Positions 25,242-33,854 of a stretch of DNA of 64,000 nt are shown in pieces. How positions within the stretch are numbered: position 1 is the first letter of the stretch; each line of letters opens with the position of its first letter. The notes under the pieces were generated by a model. The model saw only the letters and a list, made by a program, of their open reading frames with translations. It ran no database searches and was not told the DNA's origin. Location of the stretch: positions 376,501 through 440,500 of the forward strand of contig NC_019954.2 of assembly GCF_000328765.2 (NCBI RefSeq), written 5' to 3'. The position numbers and the translations under genes are program-made. The DNA is from Tepidanaerobacter acetatoxydans Re1. Lineage in GTDB: Bacteria > Bacillota > Thermosediminibacteria > Thermosediminibacterales > Tepidanaerobacteraceae.

Positions 25242-26669
25242 ATGACTAGCAGTCGAAGTTGGAGAAAGTTTATTACATGTATTCTTATTACCCTACTTAT
25301 TTCGGCAATTTTTGTACCGATAAAAACTTGCTTGGCTGCAGCCCAGGTTAAGGTATTATTAAACGGAGAGAATTTGGACTTTGATGTGCCGCCGATTATA
25401 GAAAATGATCGCACATTAGTGCCTTTTAGGAAAATTGGCGAAGCACTTGGCGCTCAAGTCGAATGGGATCAGGAGACCAAAACTGTTACGGCTTATAAGG
25501 AAGATAAAACAGTAATCCTGCGTATTGGAGACTATACAGCCTATGTAAATCAAACTCCTGTAGAATTGGACATGCCTCCTGTACTCAAAGACAATAGAAC
25601 CTTGATACCTATAAGGTTTTTTAGCGAAGCTTTTGGAGCTACGGTTATGTGGGATAATGCCATTCGAACGGTTGTGATAAATACGGGCGAAAAGCCTTCA
25701 AAATACATAATGGGCTATTACTACTCCCAATCTTATGAAGACTTTTTAAAAAACCTTGATAAAATGTCGGCTATAGCAGTTAAATGGTACACTTTAGACG
25801 ATAGCGGCGGCTTAACTAATAAAGATAATTTGCGCCATATAAATGTTCCTGAGGGTTATGACAGCGTGACTAAACTCTCTAAAGAAAATGGCATAGAGAT
25901 TCACATGCTTGTATTTGAAAGCGATAAAACCAGGCTTCAAACTGCATTGGCAACTCCTGAATCTCAAGCAGGCTTGATAAACCAGATAATTGCAACAGTT
26001 GAAAGCGAAGGTTTCGATGGAGTTAATATTGATTTCGAGGCTGTAACGAGTGAAGAAAAGGAGCAGTTCAATGAATTTATAAAGAGCCTTTACGAAAACT
26101 TAAAAGCCCGAGGCAAATCGTTAAACCTTTCACTGCCAGTTAAGACTGAAAAAGTTGATTGGAGACCGGGATATGATTATGTAACACTTGGCAAGTATTG
26201 TGATTTTGCAGTTTTAATGGCCTACGACAAGAATCCGGGTACACCCGGTCCCCAATCGGGAATCGATTGGGTGGAGGAAGTTGTAGATTATGCCATAGCC
26301 CGCATTCCGGCAGAAAAAATAGTATTAGGTATAGGCTGTTACGGATATGATTGGGCTAATGGGGGAAGAAGCACTGTTATTTTAGAAAACAACGGTGCAA
26401 CCTACTTAAAATTCGCCGATGAACTTTTGAAAAAATATGGTTTAAACCTCAATCTTGATCAAAATTCAGGACTTCTTAACGGAAAATACACCGATGAGAA
26501 TGGACAGATACACGAAGTTTGGATGGAAAGCGATTATTCGATAGATGCGAAGGCTAAAATGGTTTTGCAAAAGGGCTTAAAAGGTATTGCCATATGGAGA
26601 TTAGGCTATACTACTCCATCGTTTTGGGATACTTTAGAAAATAATTTTGAACCTGTGAAAATGAATTAA
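25242..26669 (+). CDS. exported glycosyl hydrolase family 18 protein with stalk domain (SleL/YaaH-like)
   Basis: 475 residues. Signal peptide (about 1-33, ...TCLAAA), a copper-amine-oxidase-N type stalk domain (about 35-145, with repeated NDRTLVPFR and DNRTLIPIRFF), then a GH18 barrel (about 155-470). The catalytic motif is FDGVNIDFEAV with the acid/base glutamate, the variant found in SleL/YaaH spore N-acetylglucosaminidases. Likely acts on cortex or cell-wall glycan. ATG 25242 follows GAAAGGAAGATAA; the 18 extra codons upstream have no ribosome site. It ends at a clear terminator. Confidence 0.9.
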   Translation: MTSSRSWRKFITCILITLLISAIFVPIKTCLAAAQVKVLLNGENLDFDVPPIIENDRTLVPFRKIGEALGAQVEWDQETKTVTAYKEDKTVILRIGDYTAYVNQTPVELDMPPVLKDNRTLIPIRFFSEAFGATVMWDNAIRTVVINTGEKPSKYIMGYYYSQSYEDFLKNLDKMSAIAVKWYTLDDSGGLTNKDNLRHINVPEGYDSVTKLSKENGIEIHMLVFESDKTRLQTALATPESQAGLINQIIATVESEGFDGVNIDFEAVTSEEKEQFNEFIKSLYENLKARGKSLNLSLPVKTEKVDWRPGYDYVTLGKYCDFAVLMAYDKNPGTPGPQSGIDWVEEVVDYAIARIPAEKIVLGIGCYGYDWANGGRSTVILENNGATYLKFADELLKKYGLNLNLDQNSGLLNGKYTDENGQIHEVWMESDYSIDAKAKMVLQKGLKGIAIWRLGYTTPSFWDTLENNFEPVKMN

Positions 26670-26703
26670 CATACATCTGTTTTTATCTGTATATTGTATA
26701 GCA

Positions 26704-26738
26704 AATTAAGACCCTTATGTCATTAGGGTCTTAATTTA
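26704..26738 (+). terminator. terminator of the GH18 gene
   Basis: Stem AATTAAGACCCTTA/TTAGGGTCTTAATT with 5-base loop, followed by TATAT. Confidence 0.8.
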
Positions 26739-26875
26739 TATCTTAGCTGATATGCTTTTAATTAATCAATGAAATTCAATTTAAAAGTTTATATGGCAAG
26801 ATAACAGTTATCATGTATACAAATATCTTTAAAAAGATGATATAATAAATGAGATACATATTTGGAGGCACAATC

Positions 26876-27712
26876 ATGCGAACTTTAGCTCTCATAGGAA
26901 AGAGCGGTACAGGCAAAAGCCATAAAGCTCAAATAGTCGCAAAAAGAAATGGAATAAATTTTATAATAGATGACGGTCTTCTTATACATGGCAGCAGGGT
27001 GCTTGCCGGCTATTCGGCTAAAAGGGAAACTACACGGGTAGGAGCGATTCGTCGAGCTATCTTTCAAGATCCGGCACATGCAGATGAAGTAAAAAGCAAG
27101 ATTTCAGAGATGAAGGTAGACAGCCTTCTTATTCTTGGCACGTCATATTCCATGATTGAAGTAATATGTAAAACTCTTGATATACCAATGCCGGAGCAGA
27201 TTATCAAAATAGAAGATGTTTCTTCACCGAGGGAAATTAACACTGCTATCAGGATACGCGAAACAACCGGGAAACATATAATCCCCGTCCCTACTCTGGA
27301 AATAAAAAAAGACTTTTCCGGATTTCTTTTAGACCCTTTACGAATATTTAGAAAGGGAAAGAGCAAATATCCGGAAATGTTGGAGGAAAAATCCGTTGTA
27401 AGACCCACTTACAGCTATATGGGCAGGTATACCATAAACGATACTACTGTAAATCAGATTGCTCTATATACTGCTCGACAGGTGCCGGGAATCGGTCCTG
27501 GAGGGAGAGTTTTTATTGAAAACAATGCAAATGGAGTTATATTAAAACTTGAGCTATCTGTTGAGTATGGTATACAAATGCAGCCAGTCCTTACTAAGGT
27601 AAAAAAGAAAGTAACCGATATGATTGAACATATGACAGGATTAAATGTTTTAAGTGTTGAAGTAATTGCAAAAAATCTTTATTTTAAGTCTGAGCCGAAA
27701 AATAAAAACTAA
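26876..27712 (+). CDS. P-loop ATPase fused to an Asp23/Gls24-like domain
   Basis: 278 residues from ATG 26876, which follows TTGGAGGC; the ATG at 26849 overlaps the promoter (TATAAT near 26840). Residues 1-15 carry the Walker A motif LIGKSGTGKSHKA, then IIDDGLLI as a Walker-B-like strand. Residues 175-275 resemble an Asp23/Gls24 envelope-stress domain (YTARQVPGIGPGGRVF, then LELSVEYG). The fusion is found in Clostridia; its role is unknown. It is just upstream of nfnA with a 33-base gap, so it may be co-transcribed. Confidence 0.75.
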   Translation: MRTLALIGKSGTGKSHKAQIVAKRNGINFIIDDGLLIHGSRVLAGYSAKRETTRVGAIRRAIFQDPAHADEVKSKISEMKVDSLLILGTSYSMIEVICKTLDIPMPEQIIKIEDVSSPREINTAIRIRETTGKHIIPVPTLEIKKDFSGFLLDPLRIFRKGKSKYPEMLEEKSVVRPTYSYMGRYTINDTTVNQIALYTARQVPGIGPGGRVFIENNANGVILKLELSVEYGIQMQPVLTKVKKKVTDMIEHMTGLNVLSVEVIAKNLYFKSEPKNKN

Positions 27713-27745
27713 TATAAAATATATTAAAATTTAAGGAGGTTTACC

Positions 27746-28594
27746 ATGTTTCAGATAATAGACAAAAAAGACCTAGCACCATCTATCAAACAGTTTGTTG
27801 TAGATGCGCCGCTAGTAGCTCAAAAAGCCCGGCCCGGGCAGTTTATAATCCTGCGGATAAAAGAAGGTGGAGAAAGAATCCCCCTTACGATAGCTGACTA
27901 TGACACACAAAAGGGCACTATAACAATAGTATTTCAAGAAGTGGGCAAAACAACCAAAGAACTAGGAACACTTAAAGCTGGGGATTACTTGGCAGACTTT
28001 GTAGGTCCATTAGGCAAGGCAGTAGAATTTTCAAACCACAAAAAAGTCCTCGGAATTGGCGGAGGACTTGGAGTAGCCCCACTATATCCAAAACTCAAGA
28101 TGCTGCATGAAAATGGAGCTGAGGTAATCAGCATCATTGGTGCAAAAACAGCTGATATGCTTATAATGGAAGAAGAAATAAAGGCGGTCAGTGATAAAAC
28201 ATATGTGTGCACAGATGACGGTTCAAAAGGGCGTCATGGCTTTGTCACTGTAGTTCTTAAGGAGCTGCTTGAGCAGGGAGAAAAATTTGATGAAATCATT
28301 ATCATAGGCCCGCCAATACTGATGAAAATTGGGACAGAAATTGCTAAACCATATAATATACCTATAATGGTCAGCTTAAATCCAATTATGATAGACGGTA
28401 CAGGCATGTGCGGAGGCTGCAGGGTGACAGTGGGTGGAGAAACTAAGTTTGTGTGTGTAGATGGTCCTGCATTTGATGGAAGTAAGGTAGATTTCGATGA
28501 ACTTATGAAACGGCTCCAAACATATACAAGCGAAGAAAAATTAGCATTAGATAAATATCATAGCGAAAGGGGTGCCTGCAAATGCCATCAATAA
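27746..28594 (+). CDS. nfnA: NADH-dependent reduced ferredoxin:NADP+ oxidoreductase subunit A
   Basis: 282 residues. N-terminal FAD-binding beta-barrel (RPGQFIILRI, IPLTIADYD), NAD(P)-binding part with GIGGGLGVAPLYPKL, and a C-terminal [2Fe-2S] site DGTGMCGGC...FVCVDGP; the Asp plus three Cys matches the unusual ligation known for NfnA. With NfnB it couples NADH and reduced ferredoxin oxidation to NADP+ reduction by electron bifurcation or the reverse. AAGGAGGT precedes the ATG. It overlaps nfnB by 13 bases. A sulphide dehydrogenase name is used for some homologues. Confidence 0.93.
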   Translation: MFQIIDKKDLAPSIKQFVVDAPLVAQKARPGQFIILRIKEGGERIPLTIADYDTQKGTITIVFQEVGKTTKELGTLKAGDYLADFVGPLGKAVEFSNHKKVLGIGGGLGVAPLYPKLKMLHENGAEVISIIGAKTADMLIMEEEIKAVSDKTYVCTDDGSKGRHGFVTVVLKELLEQGEKFDEIIIIGPPILMKIGTEIAKPYNIPIMVSLNPIMIDGTGMCGGCRVTVGGETKFVCVDGPAFDGSKVDFDELMKRLQTYTSEEKLALDKYHSERGACKCHQ

Positions 28595-29976
28595 ACAGAA
28601 GCAAAACAAAAACCCCCATGCCTTCACAAGATGCAAAATTGCGCAGCAAAAACTTTAATGAAGTTGCCCTAGGCTATACAGAAGAAGATGCAATAAATGA
28701 GGCCCAGAGATGTCTAAACTGCAAGAAACCTTCATGCATGGAAGGTTGTCCGGTACAGGTTCAAATACCTCGTTTTATTAAACATATAGCAGAAAAAAAC
28801 TTTGAAAGCGCCATAAGCGTTATAAAAGAAACCAATAGTCTTCCGGCAGTATGCGGAAGAGTTTGCCCTCAAGAAGAACAGTGTGAGCAAAAATGCGTAC
28901 TGGCAAAAAGAGGAGACCCGGTAGGCATTGGGAGACTTGAAAGATTTGCGGCTGATTGGGAGCGGCAGCAGGGGGTAAAAATTCCTGATAGAGCTAATCC
29001 CATAGGTAAAAAGGTGGCAATAATAGGTTCCGGTCCTGCAGGTCTTACTTGCGCCGGAGATTTAGCCAAGCTAGGCTATGATGTTACAGTATTTGAGGCT
29101 TTTCATGAACCTGGCGGAGTCTTGATTTATGGTATACCTGAGTTCCGATTACCGAAAGAAATAGTAAAGCAAGAAGTAGATTTCTTAAAAAAACTTGGTG
29201 TAAATGTACAAACAGATATGGTTATGGGTAAGGTATTGACAGTAGATGATATTTTCGAGAAGGGATATGAGGCTGTATTTATAGGAACAGGTGCAGGCCT
29301 GCCCAAGTTTATGAAAATTCCCGGGGAGAACTATCTAGGTGTATATTCGGCTAATGAATTTTTAACGAGGATAAATCTCATGAAGGCCTACAAATTTCCT
29401 GAAACCGATACACCGGTGAAGGTTGGCAAGAAAGTAGCAGTTGTAGGTGGAGGCAACGTAGCTATGGACTCGGCAAGATCTGCTCTTAGAATGGGAGCTG
29501 AAGAGGTATACATAGTTTACAGACGATCGGAATCAGAAATGCCTGCAAGAAAAGAAGAGTTTGAACATGCTAAGGAAGAGGGAATTATTTTTAAATTCCT
29601 GACAAATCCAACCCGCATAATCGGCGATGAAAAGGGATGGGTAAAAGGCTTGGAATGTATTCAAATGGAACTTGGCGAGCCTGATGCCTCGGGCAGACGC
29701 AGGCCGGTTCCCATAAAAGGTTCGGAATTCACCCTGGATATGGATACGGTAGTGATTGCCATAGGGACCGGTCCAAACCCTCTACTAATTGAGGCTACGG
29801 AAGGTCTTAAGCTCAACAAGTATGGGTATATTGAAACCGATGAAGATGGCAGGACTTCAAAAGAAGGAGTCTGGGCAGGCGGAGATATAGTTACTGGTTC
29901 GGCTACGGTTATCTTAGCAATGGGTGCCGGCAAGAAAGCTGCTCAATCGATACATGAGTATCTGCAAGGTAAATAA
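28582..29976 (+). CDS. nfnB: NADH-dependent reduced ferredoxin:NADP+ oxidoreductase subunit B
   Basis: 464 residues, GltD/dihydropyrimidine-dehydrogenase-like. The N-terminal helical domain binds two [4Fe-4S] clusters (CLNCKKPSCMEGCPV and CGRVCPQEEQCEQKC). The FAD fold starts at IIGSGPAGLTCAG (about 150), the NADPH fold at VVGGGNVAMDSARSAL (about 295), and the final GGDIVTGSATVILAMGAGK closes the FAD site. In NfnAB this FAD is the bifurcating flavin. Homologues are often misnamed glutamate synthase small subunit; absence of a glutamate synthase large subunit and pairing with nfnA favour NfnB. Confidence 0.93.
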   Translation: MPSINRSKTKTPMPSQDAKLRSKNFNEVALGYTEEDAINEAQRCLNCKKPSCMEGCPVQVQIPRFIKHIAEKNFESAISVIKETNSLPAVCGRVCPQEEQCEQKCVLAKRGDPVGIGRLERFAADWERQQGVKIPDRANPIGKKVAIIGSGPAGLTCAGDLAKLGYDVTVFEAFHEPGGVLIYGIPEFRLPKEIVKQEVDFLKKLGVNVQTDMVMGKVLTVDDIFEKGYEAVFIGTGAGLPKFMKIPGENYLGVYSANEFLTRINLMKAYKFPETDTPVKVGKKVAVVGGGNVAMDSARSALRMGAEEVYIVYRRSESEMPARKEEFEHAKEEGIIFKFLTNPTRIIGDEKGWVKGLECIQMELGEPDASGRRRPVPIKGSEFTLDMDTVVIAIGTGPNPLLIEATEGLKLNKYGYIETDEDGRTSKEGVWAGGDIVTGSATVILAMGAGKKAAQSIHEYLQGK

Positions 29977-30012
29977 GCAGCGCAAAGCGATAAAATATAA
30001 AAGATAATGCAT

Positions 30013-30063
30013 AAAGGGCGGAACCGTTTGATAATTAGTGTAGTTACTTTTTCCGCCCTTTTA
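30013..30063 (+). terminator. terminator of nfnAB
   Basis: Stem AAAGGGCGGAA/TTCCGCCCTTT around a 28-base loop, followed by TATG; T-rich tail is short. Confidence 0.65.
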
Positions 30064-30137
30064 TGAATCTGATGAAGGAATTATTAAATCCTCGTTGAAA
30101 TATATTTAATAAGGCGTAATTTAGAGGAGAGATAAGG

Positions 30138-31097
30138 ATGAAGATAGGTATTCCTAGAGCACTGGCTTATTATGCCTACTACCCGTTTCTGGAAACATTT
30201 TTTGAGAAGCTGGGTTTTGACGTGGTGGTATCTGACGAAACAACTAAAGAAATTATGGATTTGGGTATTGAAGATGCTATCACTGATGCCTGTGTTCCTA
30301 TTAAATTATTTCACGGTCATGTGCGGAATCTCAAGGATAGAGTTGATTACGTGCTAGTTCCACGGCTAGTGAAGATAAAACATGATGCTACCTTTTGCCC
30401 TAAATTTTTAGGATTGCCGGACATGCTCTCTTGTTCCATACCGCAGTTTAAAAATATGTTAGAAGTAAGGGTGGATTTAAAAAGAGGCAGACTTGACTTA
30501 TTTATGCTCTGCATGAAATTTGCCAAGAAGTTTAAGAAAAGTTTTTTTAAAGCATATAATGCATATTTAAAAGCATTACTCAGTTTTAAAAATTACACTC
30601 ATCAATTTCTGCAAGGAGGTATCCCGCCTCTGGGAATTGTTGGGCAGAAAAAAAATAGTCCCATATGTCTTGCGGTTTTGGGCTATCCATATATGCTCTA
30701 TGATTCATACTTAAGTTTGGATCTTATAAAAAAACTGATAAATATGGGTGTATATGTGGTTACTCCTGAGATGCTTAGGGAAAAGGATAAACAAAAACAA
30801 GCAGGTAAACTTAAAAAAACGCTTTTCTGGACATTTAGCAATGAAGTTATAAGGTCGGCATACTGTCTTTTTGAAAATCAAAATGTTGATGGAATAATAC
30901 ACGTTACAGCCTTCGGATGTGGCCCTGACTTTATTGTTGATAAACTTATGGAAATTGATGCTAAGAAGTACGAAATGCCATATCTGACTATAACACTTGA
31001 TGAGCAAACTGGTCAGGAAGGTTTAAATACAAGGCTTGAAGCTTTTGTTGATATGCTGAAAATAAAAAAAGCAAAGAAAGAGGCGGCAATGGCATGA
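30138..31097 (+). CDS. acyl-CoA dehydratase activase-related protein (DUF2229 type)
   Basis: 319 residues. Opens with KIGIPRALAYYAYYPF, the family start, with the Cys of DACVPIKLFHGH and the C-terminal TLDEQTGQEGLNTRLEAF block. This is the HgdB/DUF2229-like module that in large activases is fused to a BcrA/BadF ATPase domain. Here it is a separate gene, overlapping the next by 4 bases. Together with the following two genes it probably forms an ATP-driven low-potential electron donor or [Fe-S] enzyme; substrate unknown. GAGGAGAGA precedes the ATG. Confidence 0.8.
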   Translation: MKIGIPRALAYYAYYPFLETFFEKLGFDVVVSDETTKEIMDLGIEDAITDACVPIKLFHGHVRNLKDRVDYVLVPRLVKIKHDATFCPKFLGLPDMLSCSIPQFKNMLEVRVDLKRGRLDLFMLCMKFAKKFKKSFFKAYNAYLKALLSFKNYTHQFLQGGIPPLGIVGQKKNSPICLAVLGYPYMLYDSYLSLDLIKKLINMGVYVVTPEMLREKDKQKQAGKLKKTLFWTFSNEVIRSAYCLFENQNVDGIIHVTAFGCGPDFIVDKLMEIDAKKYEMPYLTITLDEQTGQEGLNTRLEAFVDMLKIKKAKKEAAMA

Positions 31098-32221
31098 GAA
31101 AGGTTTCCTTTCCTTATATGGGAACATCTTATATCCCGTTTGAAAGATTGTTAACAGCATTTGGGAATGAAGTGGTAGTTCCTCCAAGACCTACTGAAGA
31201 AACAATCAGCTATGGGACTAAATATGCTCCCGAATTTGCCTGCTATCCTTTCAAGATTGTCTTAGGAACATATATCCAAGTGCTTGAAGTAGGAGCCGAT
31301 ACTTTGGTTTCTTCCGGTGGTGTCGGACCTTGTAGAGCAGGCCTGTATACGACTCTACAGGAAAAAATATTAAAAGATTTAGGATACGAATTTGAAATGA
31401 TTACATTAGAGCCGCCAGGAAGACATCTCAGGGATTTGATAGATAATATAAAAAAACTGATAAACGACAGGCTTAGTTTAAAGGATTATATATCTATAGG
31501 CCGATTTGCATGGAAACAATTAGTTCTTTTGGACAAGGTGGAGAGGTTGTCACACAAGATGAGACCCTTGGAGGTCAAAAGAGGTGACACCACTCAAACA
31601 TATAAAAAATGTGTAGAATTAATTGCAGGAGCAAAAAAATATAGTGATTTAAGGGAAATAGAACGTGAAGTGGAGCTTTTATATGATGCGATAGAAAAAA
31701 AAGATTACGATCCGATAAAAATTGGAATTGTAGGAGAAATCTATGTTCTACTGGAGCCCTCTTCAAATTTGGAAATCGAAGAAATGCTGGGAGAATTGGG
31801 AGTTTATGTTGAGCGTTCCATGTTTCTATCAGAATATACCATATCTAATGCAGTAATGGATTTATTCCATATTGCAGGCGATAGAGATGCTAAGAAAATG
31901 GCTGCTCCTTATTTTAAGGAAATGTGCGGAGGTCATGGCAGGGAATCGGTAGGAAACTCGGTGCTCTTTGCAAAAAGAGGCTTTGATGGGATAATTCAGC
32001 TTTCACCTTTCACCTGCATACCTGAAATCGTAGCAAAGAGTATTCTTCCAAAGGTATGTAAAGAGCATGGGCTAGGTTTTTTAACCATAAGTCTTGATGA
32101 ACAGACAGGGAAAGAAGGCTTACGAACCCGGCTGGAGGCTTTTGTAGATTTACTTATGGCTAAACGAAAAAAAGCCGAGTCTTTTAGGGTTAAATCACAG
32201 TATGTAAAGGAGATGGCTTAA
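31094..32221 (+). CDS. acyl-CoA dehydratase-related protein (HgdB/DUF2229 type)
   Basis: 375 residues, paralogous to the preceding gene in its C-terminal half (ISLDEQTGKEGLRTRLEAF). Cysteines likely to bind an Fe-S cluster: FACYPFKIVLG, GGVGPCRAG, MCGGHGRESV and SPFTCIPEIVA. The fold is that of 2-hydroxyacyl-CoA dehydratase subunits and double-cubane-cluster proteins. Starts within the upstream stop (ATGA), and its own stop abuts the TTG of the ATPase gene, so the three are translationally coupled. No substrate-specific CoA transferase is beside it. Confidence 0.78.
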   Translation: MRKVSFPYMGTSYIPFERLLTAFGNEVVVPPRPTEETISYGTKYAPEFACYPFKIVLGTYIQVLEVGADTLVSSGGVGPCRAGLYTTLQEKILKDLGYEFEMITLEPPGRHLRDLIDNIKKLINDRLSLKDYISIGRFAWKQLVLLDKVERLSHKMRPLEVKRGDTTQTYKKCVELIAGAKKYSDLREIEREVELLYDAIEKKDYDPIKIGIVGEIYVLLEPSSNLEIEEMLGELGVYVERSMFLSEYTISNAVMDLFHIAGDRDAKKMAAPYFKEMCGGHGRESVGNSVLFAKRGFDGIIQLSPFTCIPEIVAKSILPKVCKEHGLGFLTISLDEQTGKEGLRTRLEAFVDLLMAKRKKAESFRVKSQYVKEMA

Positions 32222-33184
32222 TTGTCCCATTATCTAGGTGTTGATGTGGGTTCGGTTAGCACGAACCTTGTTTTAATAGATGAGGACGGCTTTTTAGAAG
32301 AGGCAATATATATCAGGACACAGGGCAATCCCATAAAAGCTGTTCAAGAAGGGATGGAACAGCTTTCATTTCGGAATAAGGGTAAATGGAATGTAAAGGG
32401 AGTTGGGGCTACCGGAAGCGGCCGCCAATTGGCAGGTGTAATCGTTGGTGCGGATGTAATAAAAAACGAGATTACCGCACATGCGGTAGCGGCTCTGCGA
32501 GAAGTTCCGGATGTCCAGACGGTTCTTGAAATAGGCGGTCAGGACTCTAAAATTATTATTCTTAGAGATGGAGTTGTGACTGATTTTGCCATGAATACGG
32601 TATGCGCCGCAGGGACAGGTTCATTTCTTGACCAACAAGCCAATCGGTTGAATATTCCTATAGAGGAGTTTGGCGATTATGCTTTAAAGTCTGAAAGTCC
32701 TGTGCGCATTGCCGGCAGATGTGCTGTTTTTGCCGAGTCGGATATGGTTCATAAACAGCAGTTAGGATATAAAACCCAGGATATCATTCGTGGCTTGTGT
32801 GAAGCTCTAGTAAGAAACTATTTAAATAATATTGCAAAAGGTAAAGAAATTCGTCCCCGCATAGTTTTTCAAGGTGGGGTAGCAGCAAATACTGGTATGA
32901 AAGCAGCCTTTGAAGATGCTCTTGAAGAAGAAATATACATTCCAAAGCACTATGATGTTATGGGTGCAATAGGTGCCGCATTGTTGGCAAAGGATGCGGA
33001 GATATCCAAAACCCGATTTAAGGGATTTGGATTATCAAACATAGAATTTACTGCCGACAGTTTCGAATGTAGCGGTTGCCCAAACCATTGTGAGGTTGTT
33101 AATATAAAGATGGAGGGCAAGGTCATAGCTCGATGGGGAGATAGATGCAATAAGTGGAAAATCGTAGATAACGGAGTAGCATAA
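32222..33184 (+). CDS. BadF/BadG/BcrA/BcrD-type ATPase (acyl-CoA dehydratase activase)
   Basis: 320 residues, ASKHA fold. LGVDVGSVSTNLVLID is the phosphate-1 motif; GGQDSKIIIL, the cluster-binding TVCAAGTGSFLDQQA and GRCAVFAESD follow. In characterised activases a homodimer shares one [4Fe-4S] cluster and uses ATP to push an electron into the dehydratase. An extra C-terminal cysteine motif ECSGCPNHCEV (about 285-295) could hold another cluster. TTG 32222 follows the upstream stop directly, with GGAGATGG as ribosome site. Confidence 0.88.
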   Translation: MSHYLGVDVGSVSTNLVLIDEDGFLEEAIYIRTQGNPIKAVQEGMEQLSFRNKGKWNVKGVGATGSGRQLAGVIVGADVIKNEITAHAVAALREVPDVQTVLEIGGQDSKIIILRDGVVTDFAMNTVCAAGTGSFLDQQANRLNIPIEEFGDYALKSESPVRIAGRCAVFAESDMVHKQQLGYKTQDIIRGLCEALVRNYLNNIAKGKEIRPRIVFQGGVAANTGMKAAFEDALEEEIYIPKHYDVMGAIGAALLAKDAEISKTRFKGFGLSNIEFTADSFECSGCPNHCEVVNIKMEGKVIARWGDRCNKWKIVDNGVA

Positions 33185-33221
33185 TAATATACTTTGAAAA
33201 GTAAAGAAAGAGTGAAAATGA

Positions 33222-33251
33222 TAAGGGGTGCCATTTGAGCGGCACCCCTTA
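33222..33251. terminator. hairpin between convergent transcripts
   Basis: Stem TAAGGGGTGCC/GGCACCCCTTA with 8-base loop. Minus-strand follow-up is TCATTTTCAC; plus strand AATGC. It lies between the activase gene and purE. Confidence 0.65.
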
Positions 33252-33329
33252 AATGCTGGGTATAACAGTAATACCTTTCATACAGCTTAGCGGTTGCATT
33301 GCCACATGTGTAAGTACTCTTTTCGAGAA

Positions 33330-33851
33330 TTACTCATCGCCTAAATAGTCATTATATCCTATTGTTTCAAGCCTTTCGGCCTTAGCCGTTACTTCGGACT
33401 TCATATTTTCCTTATATTTTTTTATGTGGTCTCTAATGGCAGTATATTTAATTCCCAAGATTTGTGCCGCAAGCAAGCCGGCATTTATTGCATTATTTAT
33501 TGCTACAGTAGCAACAGGAACGCCGCCGGGCATTTGAACTATTGAAAACAGTGAGTCAAGACCATTTAAAGTGGAGGTTTTGATGGGCACGCCGATGACC
33601 GGTAATGTAGTAATAGCTGCTACCATTCCGGGAAGGTGAGCAGCCCCCCCTGCACCTGCTATAATTACCTCGATGCCTCTTGATTCCGCATATCGAGCGT
33701 AGTCAAACATCCGCTGAGGGGTTCGATGAGCAGATACTATGGTAATCTCATAATTTATGTTGAATTTCTCTAATACTTTAGCAGCTTCCTTCATTACGGG
33801 AAGGTCTGAGTCGCTACCCATGATTATACCTACCAAAACCTTATCATCCAT
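33330..33851 (-). CDS. purE: N5-carboxyaminoimidazole ribonucleotide mutase
   Basis: Class I PurE, 173 residues. [13 protein letters not shown] at the N terminus, [14 protein letters not shown] with the catalytic His, and the [14 protein letters not shown] loop identify it. It converts N5-CAIR from PurK to CAIR in purine synthesis. It follows purK by 3 bases on the minus strand. GGAGGG lies before the ATG. Confidence 0.97.
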   Translation of the reverse strand: MDDKVLVGIIMGSDSDLPVMKEAAKVLEKFNINYEITIVSAHRTPQRMFDYARYAESRGIEVIIAGAGGAAHLPGMVAAITTLPVIGVPIKTSTLNGLDSLFSIVQMPGGVPVATVAINNAINAGLLAAQILGIKYTAIRDHIKKYKENMKSEVTAKAERLETIGYNDYLGDE

Positions 33852-33854
33852 TTT

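Noticed and set aside
28582-29976. Glutamate synthase small subunit
   Set aside because: No large subunit is present, and pairing with an NfnA-type gene with the Asp-Cys3 cluster site favours NfnB.
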